Program-made: the position numbers and the translations under genes
Part shown: positions 1 through 6,340 of the stretch, piece by piece
Layout: the number at the start of each line of letters is the position of its first letter
Position numbering within the stretch: position 1 is the stretch's first letter
The notes under the pieces: model-generated
What the model was told of the DNA's origin: nothing
The model's input: only the letters and a program-made list of their open reading frames with translations
The model's database searches: none
Source: Gammaproteobacteria bacterium
GTDB taxonomy: Bacteria; Pseudomonadota; Gammaproteobacteria; PS1; Pseudothioglobaceae
DNA length: 9,372 nt
Direction: 5' to 3'
NCBI GenBank assembly: GCA_003489145.1
Contig: DNJI01000046.1
Span: 1-9,372 of the forward strand

Positions 1-1277
1 TTTTCTCTGCCACTATGCCAAGCATTATTAAGCGTGTTGCAGAAAAATTCTTAAACAATCCTAAAATTGTTAAAGTAAAAACCAAAACAGAAACCGCTCC
101 AAATATCGAGCAGAAATACTGCTTAGTGGGCGGCTTAAGTCAAAAATTAGATGCACTCACTAGAATTCTAGAAGTGACAGAATTTGATGCGATGATTATT
201 TTTGCCAGAACTAAAACTCTTACGGTAGAGCTAGCCGAAAAATTAGCCGCTAGAGGATTTACTGCAGAAGCAATTAATGGCGATATTCAACAAAGCCAAC
301 GTGAAAAAATTATTAACAAATTTAAAAAAGGTGGGATTGATATTTTAGTTGCCACTGATGTTGCTGCTCGCGGACTAGATGTGCCGCGTATTTCTCATGT
401 GGTCAACTACGACATCCCTCAAGATGCAGAAACTTACGTACACCGCATTGGCCGTACCGGTCGTGCTGGACGTGAAGGTGAGGCGATTTTATTTGTATCG
501 AATCGTGAAAGACGCATGCTTAGCAATATTGAACGTGTAACACGTCAAAAGATTGAACCACTTGAATTGCCGACCGCAAAAATCATCAACGAAAAACGTG
601 TTAACACCTTTAAACAGAAGATTACACAAACAATCAACAATCAAGACCTTGGTGTTTTTGAAAAATTAGTTTCTGAATTCCAAGAGTCAAATGAAGAACT
701 TGGTTTGATTAAAATCGCATCGGCCTTGGCGCATATCGCCCAAGGTAATGAACCTTTATTTCTTTCAGAAAAAGAGCCTAGTTTTGGCAGAGACCAAAAG
801 CCAGGTGAAGAGAAAGTTGTGCCAGTAGAGGCCAATCCTCTTAATGCTCATCCGCAAATACCAATGCGTCGATACAAGCTTGAAGTAGGCAATAGTAACA
901 ATATCAAGCCTGGAAATATCTTAGGTGCTATTGCCAATGAAGCTGACATGGATAGCGAGTACATTGGTTCTATTCAAATTTTTGACAACTTCTCTACAGT
1001 AGATCTACCTGATGAAATGCCAAAAGAGACTTTTGAAGTCCTGAAAAAGACTATGGTTAACGGCAAACGTCTAAATATTACTGAACTTACCGAGAAAAAC
1101 AACAAGGCTACTATTGGTGGCACTTCAGGGAAACGTAATTTTGGTCGTGGTAAGTTTTCTAAAGGTGGCAAAAATGATAGACGCGGCGGCAGAGACTCTC
1201 GTGGTGGTGATAGAAAAGGCGGCGGTGACCGTAATAGAAAGCCAAAATTCTCACGCTCAAAGCCTAAAAACAAATAG
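1..1277 (+). CDS. deaD: DEAD-box ATP-dependent RNA helicase, DeaD/CsdA type (5'-truncated by window edge)
   Basis: An ATP-driven helicase that unwinds short RNA duplexes, acting in ribosome assembly and cold-adapted mRNA turnover in the cytoplasm. The frame is open to the left edge and reads F-S-A-T-M, so motif III (SAT) lies at bases 6-14 and the ATG at 15 is an internal Met, not the start. The N-terminal RecA domain (Q motif, Walker A, DEAD box) is therefore outside the window. What remains is the second RecA domain: IIFARTK (about 195-215), motif V ATDVAARGLD (351-380) and motif VI HRIGRTGR (441-464). A DbpA-type RNA-binding domain follows at about 867-1079 (MRRYKLEVG through GKRLNI). The protein ends in a Gly/Arg/Lys-rich tail (about 1128-1274) with RRGG and SRGG repeats. 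The DbpA-like domain plus basic tail favours DeaD over RhlE or SrmB. The next gene, csp, fits a cold-shock context. No clear terminator follows it. Confidence 0.93.
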   Translation, partial: FSATMPSIIKRVAEKFLNNPKIVKVKTKTETAPNIEQKYCLVGGLSQKLDALTRILEVTEFDAMIIFARTKTLTVELAEKLAARGFTAEAINGDIQQSQREKIINKFKKGGIDILVATDVAARGLDVPRISHVVNYDIPQDAETYVHRIGRTGRAGREGEAILFVSNRERRMLSNIERVTRQKIEPLELPTAKIINEKRVNTFKQKITQTINNQDLGVFEKLVSEFQESNEELGLIKIASALAHIAQGNEPLFLSEKEPSFGRDQKPGEEKVVPVEANPLNAHPQIPMRRYKLEVGNSNNIKPGNILGAIANEADMDSEYIGSIQIFDNFSTVDLPDEMPKETFEVLKKTMVNGKRLNITELTEKNNKATIGGTSGKRNFGRGKFSKGGKNDRRGGRDSRGGDRKGGGDRNRKPKFSRSKPKNK

Positions 1278-1440
1278 TCAAATTTATTTGGTGCGGTGAT
1301 TGCTAAAGTAAGGTAAAATAGCACACGCTGGTAAAGAATACGGCTACTATTTATATTTTGTTGTTTGAACTTTTTCAAGTTTCTCTAAGTTATAAAGGTG
1401 GTATGTTTTTTCGGTAATTTTTTAACTTATAGGAGACATT
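1278..1440 (+). promoter_or_regulatory. deaD-csp intergenic region: probable csp leader
   Basis: This 163-base gap holds no ORF of note. It is AT-rich, with T-runs at about 1405-1410 and 1418-1423, and a small inverted repeat TTGAA (1365-1369) / TTCAA (1374-1378) with a 4-base loop. Several -10-like hexamers occur (TAAAAT at 1314, TATATT at 1352, TATAAA at 1391), but none has a well-spaced good -35, so the promoter is not resolved. Cold-shock mRNAs such as E. coli cspA carry long structured leaders. A leader of similar kind here is an inference from length and position. I do not see a match to the enterobacterial cold-box sequence. Confidence 0.35.
1431..1436 (+). promoter_or_regulatory. Strong Shine-Dalgarno site of csp
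   Basis: AGGAGA lies four bases before the ATG at 1441 (about five from the AGGAG core). It is the only near-consensus ribosome binding site in the window. It fixes the csp start and suggests a highly translated message. Confidence 0.8.
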
Positions 1441-1644
1441 ATGTCTACAACAGGAAAAGTCAAATGGTTTGACGCAAAAAAAGGTTTTGGTTTTATTGAG
1501 CAAGAAAGTGGTGACGATGTATTCGTTCACTTCCGTGCTATTCAAGGTGACGGTTACAAATCACTAGAAGAAGGTCAAGAAGTAGAATTCGATTTAGAAG
1601 ACGGTGCTAAAGGTCCACAAGCGGCTAACGTACATCCTCAGTAA
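1441..1644 (+). CDS. Cold-shock domain protein (CspA family)
   Basis: A 67-residue single-domain protein that binds single-stranded RNA and DNA and melts RNA secondary structure in the cytoplasm, acting as an RNA chaperone. The whole protein is one cold-shock OB fold: it opens GKVKWFDAKKGFGFIE with RNP1 (KGFGFI, residues 14-19), then RNP2 (VFVHF, 27-31), and ends GPQAANVHPQ as in typical CspA-type proteins. Length matches the family (about 65-70 residues). The start is fixed by the strong AGGAGA site just upstream, and a strong intrinsic terminator follows 21 bases after the stop, so it is probably a short monocistronic message. It sits directly downstream of deaD on the same strand, and both products act on RNA structure. 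Whether it is cold-induced or constitutive (CspC/CspE-like) cannot be told from the protein, so no specific symbol is given. Confidence 0.95.
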   Translation: MSTTGKVKWFDAKKGFGFIEQESGDDVFVHFRAIQGDGYKSLEEGQEVEFDLEDGAKGPQAANVHPQ

Positions 1645-1665
1645 CTTTAATAGTTATTTGAATTC

Positions 1666-1694
1666 AAAAACCCAGTTTAATCACTGGGTTTTTT
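1666..1694 (+). terminator. Intrinsic terminator after csp
   Basis: Perfect 7-bp stem ACCCAGT (1670-1676) / ACTGGGT (1683-1689) around a 6-base loop, followed by a T-run to 1694. The A-run before the stem pairs with the T-run, extending the helix and making the structure able to act on both strands. It isolates csp from sbcB. Confidence 0.88.
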
Positions 1695-1710
1695 ATTGCC
1701 TAAAATTCGT

Positions 1711-1716
1711 TAAAAT
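1711..1716 (+). promoter_or_regulatory. Candidate -10 box for sbcB, very close to the ATG
   Basis: TAAAAT lies six bases before the sbcB ATG at 1723, so a transcript started at the usual distance would begin at or within a base or two of the start codon. The -35 region would fall in the T-run of the csp terminator (about 1688-1693) and is poor. No Shine-Dalgarno sequence lies between the box and the ATG. Confidence 0.35.
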
Positions 1717-1722
1717 AAGCTT

Positions 1723-3138
1723 ATGAAAACATTCTATTGGTACGACTACGAGACTTTTGGCATTAGCCCAAGAATTGATCGAATTTCACAATTTGCGGGC
1801 ATTCGTACGGATGAAGATCTCAATATTCTCGATGAGCACATGTTTTATTGCAAGCCAACGCATGATTGCCTGCCGTCGCCAGAAGCTTGTGCAGTCACTG
1901 GCATTAGCCCACAACTGTGCGAACAAAATGGCATGATTGAACATGCATTTATTCAAAAAATAAATACTGAGTTCTCCACGCCAAATACTTGTATTGTTGG
2001 CTATAACTCGATCCGATTTGACGATGAATTCACTCGTCACGCCTTGTATCGTAACTTTATCGATCCATACGCTTGGCATTGGAAAAATGGCAATACGCGC
2101 TGGGATATTTTAGATGTGGCACGCCTATGCTATGCGTTGAAAAAAGATGCAAGCCTAAAATGGGTACATAATGAAGAAGGTAAGCCTATTTTTAAGCTTG
2201 ACCAACTTTCAATCGCAAATGGCATTGAACACGCCAATGCACATGACGCACTGGCTGATGTACGAGCCACCATTGCGATTGCCAAAATTATTAAAGACAC
2301 ACAACCCCAGCTATTTGATTATGCGTTTAGCTTGCGCGAAAAGAAAACAGTCGAAGGTAAGATTCAATTATTTGAGCCGATGTTGCACACCTCTGGCATG
2401 TACCCTGCCACATTATCTTGCACACGTTTGGCGGTTGCACTGGCTCATCACCCAGAATACAACGATCGAGCCATTGTATTTAACCTAGATCAAGATCCGT
2501 CCATACTCTTAGATATGGATATTGAAGAATTAAAAACCCTGATGTTTACCAAACAGTCTGAATTACCAAAAGGGGTTAAACGCCTAGAAATCAAAGATTT
2601 AATTTTTAACAAAAGCCCAATGTTTGTGCCTAATGTTTATAAGCTCGATCCTAAAGTTGTGGCGCAACTGCAAATTGATATGGACACTTGTCTTAAACAC
2701 TTGTCATTTATTAAAGACAATCAAAGTGCAGTTAGCAAGGTGGTGCAAGCGCTGTATAAAAACGACCAAGAGCGCACTAAGGCGTCTGATGTTGATCAAG
2801 CACTTTACGATGGCTTTATGGATAATGCCGACAAACGCATCGGCGATCAAATACAAACGCTTAGCACGGATGCATTAAAAGACTTTCATCCAAAATTTAA
2901 AGATGGCAAACTTTCAACATTGCTCATGCATTTCAAGGCCAGGAACTATCCTGAAGCACTGAGTGAAGATGAGACTGAAGACTGGTTTGAAACTGTACAA
3001 GGCAGAGTGCAAGCCGGTGAAAATGGTTATTTGGCTATTGATGAATACTTTCAACGCATCAACGCTATGCGAAAACAACACCCTAATAAAGAAAAACTTT
3101 GGCAGCAACTCGAAGCTTATGGGGAATCTTTCTTTTAG
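1723..3138 (+). CDS. sbcB: Exodeoxyribonuclease I (SbcB), 3'-5' single-stranded DNA exonuclease
   Basis: Degrades single-stranded DNA processively from the 3' end, in mismatch repair, recombination and removal of 3' overhangs. At 471 residues it is close to E. coli SbcB (475). The N-terminal DEDDh exonuclease domain spans about residues 1-190. Motif I is YDYET (D8, E10), motif II is GYNSIRFDDEF (D101) and motif III is HDALAD (H174, D179). These match E. coli D15, E17, D108, H181 and D186 with a constant offset of seven, so the active site is intact. The remaining part matches the expected SH3-like and helical C-terminal regions by length and position. The ATG at 1723 places motif I at the very N-terminus as in the family. 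It has its own space between the csp terminator and the nth promoter and is probably transcribed alone. No Shine-Dalgarno sequence precedes it. Confidence 0.96.
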   Translation: MKTFYWYDYETFGISPRIDRISQFAGIRTDEDLNILDEHMFYCKPTHDCLPSPEACAVTGISPQLCEQNGMIEHAFIQKINTEFSTPNTCIVGYNSIRFDDEFTRHALYRNFIDPYAWHWKNGNTRWDILDVARLCYALKKDASLKWVHNEEGKPIFKLDQLSIANGIEHANAHDALADVRATIAIAKIIKDTQPQLFDYAFSLREKKTVEGKIQLFEPMLHTSGMYPATLSCTRLAVALAHHPEYNDRAIVFNLDQDPSILLDMDIEELKTLMFTKQSELPKGVKRLEIKDLIFNKSPMFVPNVYKLDPKVVAQLQIDMDTCLKHLSFIKDNQSAVSKVVQALYKNDQERTKASDVDQALYDGFMDNADKRIGDQIQTLSTDALKDFHPKFKDGKLSTLLMHFKARNYPEALSEDETEDWFETVQGRVQAGENGYLAIDEYFQRINAMRKQHPNKEKLWQQLEAYGESFF

Positions 3139-3144
3139 TTCGTT

Positions 3145-3173
3145 TTGCTATTAATTTAGTTGTCGGGTATAAT
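3145..3173 (+). promoter_or_regulatory. Sigma70-type promoter for nth
   Basis: TTGCTA (3145-3150) and a perfect TATAAT (3168-3173) are separated by exactly 17 bases, in the 69-base gap between sbcB and nth. The expected start, near 3180, gives a leader of about 28 bases. This is the best promoter match in the window. It suggests that nth and the two genes behind it form their own unit. Confidence 0.7.
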
Positions 3174-3207
3174 CTTGCTCCATTGAGGAAATGAACTAGA
3201 GAGAAGA

Positions 3208-3840
3208 ATGAACGCCGAGACACGTTTTGAAATGTTTAGAAGGTTGTTGGAAAAAATCCCCAACCCAACGACAGAGTTAAATTACACCACCCCTTTCGAA
3301 TTGCTAGTTGCTGTTACATTATCAGCCCAAGCAACGGATAAAAGTGTCAATAAAGTCACGGATAGATTGTTTCCAATTGCCAACACGCCTGAAGCGATTT
3401 TCGAGCTGGGTGAAGACACATTAAGAGACACAATTAAAACCATTGGTCTATTCAATTCAAAAGCCAAGCATATCATTCAAGCTTGTAAAATCCTAATTGA
3501 AAAATACGATTCTGCAGTGCCAGAAACTCGTAAAGAATTAGAAGCCTTGCCAGGTGTTGGCCGTAAAACTGCTAATGTGGTTTTAAACACGGCTTTTGGT
3601 CATCCAACAATCGCAGTAGACACGCACATCTATCGTGTTGCTAACCGCACAGCAATTGCCAGCGGCAAGACTGTACTAGAAGTTGAAAAGAAACTGGTTA
3701 AATTCATCCCTGATGATTTTAGAGTGCCTGCACATCACCTGATGATCCTTCATGGTCGTTACACTTGTAAAGCGCGTTCGCCATTATGTACTGATTGCAT
3801 CTTGTTAGATCTTTGTGAATACGAAGAAAAAAATCTATAG
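3208..3840 (+). CDS. nth: Endonuclease III, DNA glycosylase/AP lyase with [4Fe-4S] cluster
   Basis: Removes oxidised pyrimidines from DNA and cleaves the abasic site by beta-elimination, starting base excision repair. At 210 residues it aligns almost without gaps to E. coli Nth (211). The helix-hairpin-helix LPGVGRKTANVV carries the Schiff-base lysine K120, and VDTHIYRVANR carries the catalytic aspartate D138. The C-terminal cysteines C187, C194, C197 and C203 (C-x6-C-x2-C-x5-C) form the iron-sulfur cluster site. All key residues are present. The ATG at 3208 gives the family's normal N-terminus and is preceded by a purine-rich GAGAG stretch. The promoter at 3145-3173 drives it. The DUF1841 gene starts 24 bases after its stop. 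In many gammaproteobacteria nth follows the rnf/rsx genes, but here it does not. Confidence 0.97.
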   Translation: MNAETRFEMFRRLLEKIPNPTTELNYTTPFELLVAVTLSAQATDKSVNKVTDRLFPIANTPEAIFELGEDTLRDTIKTIGLFNSKAKHIIQACKILIEKYDSAVPETRKELEALPGVGRKTANVVLNTAFGHPTIAVDTHIYRVANRTAIASGKTVLEVEKKLVKFIPDDFRVPAHHLMILHGRYTCKARSPLCTDCILLDLCEYEEKNL

Positions 3841-3851
3841 TCACTTAGCTT

Positions 3852-3857
3852 TATAAT
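3852..3857 (+). promoter_or_regulatory. Candidate -10 box just before the DUF1841 gene
   Basis: A perfect TATAAT lies seven bases before the ATG at 3865, in the 24-base gap after nth. No good -35 is found at 16-18 bases (that region is an A-run), so this may be chance in AT-rich sequence. If used, it would give an almost leaderless message. Confidence 0.3.
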
Positions 3858-3864
3858 AGAGCCC

Positions 3865-4287
3865 ATGCTCTACACCCAAGATAGAACTCAACAGCGTCAA
3901 TTCCTTGCCAATGCTTGGCAAAAATTTCTAGATAAGAAAGTACTCGACCCACTCGAAGATCAACTTACGCAGGTAATTGAGATGCATCCAGAGTATCACA
4001 AGCTTATCAGTAATATTGAGTCTGAATTTTTTCCTGAAAGTGGAGAGGTCAACCCTTTTTTACATATTAACCTGCATTTGTCATTAAGAGAGCAACTGTC
4101 GATTAATCAGCCAAAAGGTATTAACGAGTATTATCAAAAAATACTGGGGAAAGTTCAAGATCCACACGAAGTCGAACATCTGATGATGGATTGCATTGCA
4201 CAAATGATTTTCTCATCACAGAAAAACAACACGCCGATGGATCATCAAGCTTACATTCGCTGCTTAGAGGCGCAATCTAGAGCCTAA
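3865..4287 (+). CDS. DUF1841 family protein, function unknown
   Basis: A 140-residue soluble protein that I recognise as DUF1841 from its signature blocks: an N-terminal DR(T)xxR with WQKF; LDPLEDQLTQVIEMHPEYH (about residues 28-45); the conserved NPFLHINLHLSLREQLSINQPKGI (about 62-85); and a C-terminal segment with HEVEHLMMDCIAQ (about 116-128). No signal peptide or membrane segment is visible, and it looks mainly helical. The repeated conserved His and Glu residues could bind a metal, but no such role is established and I do not assign one. It starts 24 bases after nth and ends five bases before the fructosamine kinase gene, so it is probably co-transcribed with both. There is no clear Shine-Dalgarno sequence at its ATG. 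Family assignment is firm and function is unknown. Confidence 0.85.
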   Translation: MLYTQDRTQQRQFLANAWQKFLDKKVLDPLEDQLTQVIEMHPEYHKLISNIESEFFPESGEVNPFLHINLHLSLREQLSINQPKGINEYYQKILGKVQDPHEVEHLMMDCIAQMIFSSQKNNTPMDHQAYIRCLEAQSRA

Positions 4288-4292
4288 ACTTA

Positions 4293-5132
4293 ATGTCGAT
4301 TGAAGCGCACATTGAGCAACATCTAGGCCTAAGCATTATTAACAAACAATCAGTGAGTACAGGGCTATTTTCCGCCTATCAAGTTACATTATCTAATGGC
4401 AATACAGTCTTTGTTAAATACCAATCACACCCTAACCAGCAATTAATTAATGAAGGCAGAGAATTAGCGTTATTAGGAAGAACCATTCACACACCAACAG
4501 TGCTGGGTAGTTGTGAACATTGCTTGATATTAGAATGGATTGATACTACACAGAATGCAAACATGCAGTCACAAATGGGGTTGGCGCTTGCCAATCTTCA
4601 CCAAAATACAGGTGATTATTTTGGATTTGAGTTTGACAATAAAATTGGGAAAACCCCTCAACCCAATGGTGTTGGTCAAAATATTGACAATTGGGCTGAT
4701 TTTTATTGGGAGTATCGACTACTACACCAAATAACATTAGCACATCAAAATACGTTGATTAGTCAAACTGACTATCAGCAGCTACTTCAGGTGAAGGATA
4801 TTTTGCCAAACTTGTTAGACAATACAATCAAGCCTACATTACTACATGGCGATCTATGGTCTGGCAATGTGTTAAGTGGGAAAAACCACCCTTATTTTAT
4901 TGATACCGCTAGTTATTACGGCCATCGAGAAATCGATTTTGCACTGACTTTTATGTTTGGTGGATTTGATAATGATTTTTATCAAAGCTATAATGAAAGC
5001 TATCCATTAGACAGCGGTTTTAATACAAGAAAGCCACTCTATATGCTTTATCACTATCTAAATCATCTCAATATTTTTGGTAGTGGTTATCATGCTAACA
5101 CCATGAACTGCGTTAGCCAGTTATTAGACTAA
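4293..5132 (+). CDS. Fructosamine kinase family protein (FN3K/YniA-like)
   Basis: Proteins of this family phosphorylate sugars bound to amines. FN3K and its relatives phosphorylate ketosamines (early glycation products) on proteins, which destabilises and removes them. At 279 residues it matches E. coli YniA (286). The fold is the aminoglycoside/choline-kinase type: a putative ATP-binding lysine in VFVKYQ (K42) and a glutamate in NEGREL (E54) in the N-lobe, hinge-like ILEWID (79-84), catalytic loop LHGDLWSGN (184-192) with D187 and N192, and YFIDTASYYGHREIDFAL (201-218) with the metal-binding D204. All core residues are present. The gene starts five bases after the DUF1841 stop without a visible Shine-Dalgarno site. 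Its stop overlaps that of the convergent hisH. The physiological substrate cannot be read from sequence, and a general small-molecule kinase role remains possible. Confidence 0.9.
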   Translation: MSIEAHIEQHLGLSIINKQSVSTGLFSAYQVTLSNGNTVFVKYQSHPNQQLINEGRELALLGRTIHTPTVLGSCEHCLILEWIDTTQNANMQSQMGLALANLHQNTGDYFGFEFDNKIGKTPQPNGVGQNIDNWADFYWEYRLLHQITLAHQNTLISQTDYQQLLQVKDILPNLLDNTIKPTLLHGDLWSGNVLSGKNHPYFIDTASYYGHREIDFALTFMFGGFDNDFYQSYNESYPLDSGFNTRKPLYMLYHYLNHLNIFGSGYHANTMNCVSQLLD

Positions 5133-5743
5133 GTCTTCCAATTTACAAAGTTGGTTAGTAATTGCAAGCCATCATGTTGTGATTTTTCCGGGTGGAACTG
5201 CACTGCGAACATATTGTCTTTTGCGATAGCACAAGTAAAATCAATGCCGTAATCGGTTGATCCGACAACAACAGAATGGTCGGCTTCTTTTACGTAATAA
5301 CTGTGTACACTATAGAAACGCGCATTATCATCAATATTATGCCAAAGTGGGTGTTCAAACTCTTGTTTTACGTTATTCCACCCCATGTGTGGGATTTTAA
5401 GTTCACTTTTATCAAATTTAACCACATCCCCTGGGATTATTGACAACCCATCAGTACCGCCATTTTCTTGAGAGTGATCAAATAAAAGTTGTAGTCCTAA
5501 GCAAATACCCAAGAAAGGTTTTTCATGGGCAGCTTGTTTAATCACATCCACCAAACCATGTTCGTTGAGTGCTTGCATACAAGCGCCCATTGCACCTTGA
5601 CCAGGAAACACAACACGATCAGCTTCACTGATTAGCTTTGCATTGTCAGTAAGAAAGACTTGATCATTGGGTGCGACGTGCTCAATGGCTTTTTGCACTG
5701 AGCGTACGTTACCCATGCCATAGTCAACAATGGCTATGGACAT
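5129..5743 (-). CDS. hisH: Imidazole glycerol phosphate synthase, glutaminase subunit HisH
   Basis: Hydrolyses glutamine and channels ammonia to HisF, which makes imidazole glycerol phosphate and AICAR, the fifth step of histidine synthesis. The 204-residue protein is a single class I glutamine amidotransferase domain. It opens IAIVDYGMGNVRSV, has the oxyanion-region PGQGAMG (48-54), the nucleophile elbow GICLGLQLL with C81, and VQFHPEKS with H184 and E186, so the catalytic triad is intact. Length is normal for the family. It begins three bases after hisB stops, so the two are almost certainly co-transcribed. HisF and HisA, the usual next genes, are not downstream: the convergent fructosamine kinase gene overlaps its stop by 4 bp. 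The HisF partner must therefore be encoded elsewhere. Confidence 0.97.
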   Translation of the reverse strand: MSIAIVDYGMGNVRSVQKAIEHVAPNDQVFLTDNAKLISEADRVVFPGQGAMGACMQALNEHGLVDVIKQAAHEKPFLGICLGLQLLFDHSQENGGTDGLSIIPGDVVKFDKSELKIPHMGWNNVKQEFEHPLWHNIDDNARFYSVHSYYVKEADHSVVVGSTDYGIDFTCAIAKDNMFAVQFHPEKSQHDGLQLLTNFVNWKT

Positions 5744-5746
5744 AAT

Positions 5747-6328
5747 TTATAAGCTACCTTTGGTCGATGGGATGACGCCAGCTTGGCGCTCATCTGGCGT
5801 CACTGCCATACGTAACGCTCTACCGAAAGCCTTAAATATAGTCTCAGCTTGGTGATGAGAATTCACCCCTTTAAGATTATCAATGTGCAAGCTAATCAAG
5901 GCGTGATTAACAAACCCTTGGAAGAACTCAGAAATTAAATCTACATCAAAAGTACCAATCATTGCGCGTGTAAAGCTAACATTAAGCTCTAAGCCAGGAC
6001 GACCAGATAGATCTAACACGACACGTGACAAAGCCTCATCTAATGGCACATAAGAATGCCCATAACGAGTAAATCCTGCTTTATCGCCGACCGCTTGTGC
6101 AAATGCCTGACCTAAAGTAATGCCGATATCCTCAACACTGTGGTGATCATCAATTTGTGTGTCGCCATCACATTTAATATTTAAATCCATTAGACCGTGA
6201 CGAGCAATTTGATCCAACATGTGGTCTAAAAAAGGCACACCGGTATCGATACTTGCCTGACCAGTGCCATACAAATTGAGTTCAACATCAATGTCTGTTT
6301 CGTTAGTTTTTCTTGATACTTTAATCAT
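5747..6328 (-). CDS. hisB: Imidazoleglycerol-phosphate dehydratase (monofunctional HisB)
   Basis: Dehydrates imidazole glycerol phosphate to imidazole acetol phosphate, the sixth step of histidine synthesis. This is the 193-residue monofunctional form. The N-terminal histidinol-phosphatase domain of enterobacterial HisB is absent. The two half-site metal motifs are intact: DDHHSVED (H62, H63, E66) and NSHHQAET (H158, H159, E162), together with FLDHMLDQIARHG (33-45) and the C-terminal PSTKGSL. It lies 12 bases downstream of asd and three bases upstream of hisH, and no Shine-Dalgarno sequence is visible before its ATG. With hisH next to it and hisC further up the same strand it forms part of a split histidine gene set. 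A separate histidinol-phosphatase must be encoded elsewhere. Confidence 0.97.
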   Translation of the reverse strand: MIKVSRKTNETDIDVELNLYGTGQASIDTGVPFLDHMLDQIARHGLMDLNIKCDGDTQIDDHHSVEDIGITLGQAFAQAVGDKAGFTRYGHSYVPLDEALSRVVLDLSGRPGLELNVSFTRAMIGTFDVDLISEFFQGFVNHALISLHIDNLKGVNSHHQAETIFKAFGRALRMAVTPDERQAGVIPSTKGSL

Positions 6329-6340
6329 GGTTATTATTGT

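Noticed and set aside
1128..1274. Repeat region in the deaD 3' end
   Set aside because: The GGC/GGT/AGA-rich stretch is the coding sequence of an RGG-like RNA-binding tail common in DEAD-box helicases, not an independent DNA repeat.
15..1277. Complete helicase gene starting at the ATG at 15
   Set aside because: The frame is open to the window edge and the Met belongs to the motif III context S-A-T-M, so the gene is truncated by the window and this ATG is internal.
1291..1325. Possible deaD terminator from TGCTA / TAGCA arms
   Set aside because: The 5-bp stem with a 13-base loop and no T-run is too weak to call a terminator.
974..1378. 134-codon minus-strand ORF opposite deaD
   Set aside because: It is the mirror of the Gly/Arg-rich tail, which yields a Pro/Arg/Leu/Ser-rich translation with no recognisable domain, and the + strand gene is certain.
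2171..2488. 105-codon + strand ORF inside sbcB, and similar short frames in sbcB, nth and the kinase gene
   Set aside because: All are out-of-frame shadows of genes with complete catalytic motifs, and their translations show no family features.
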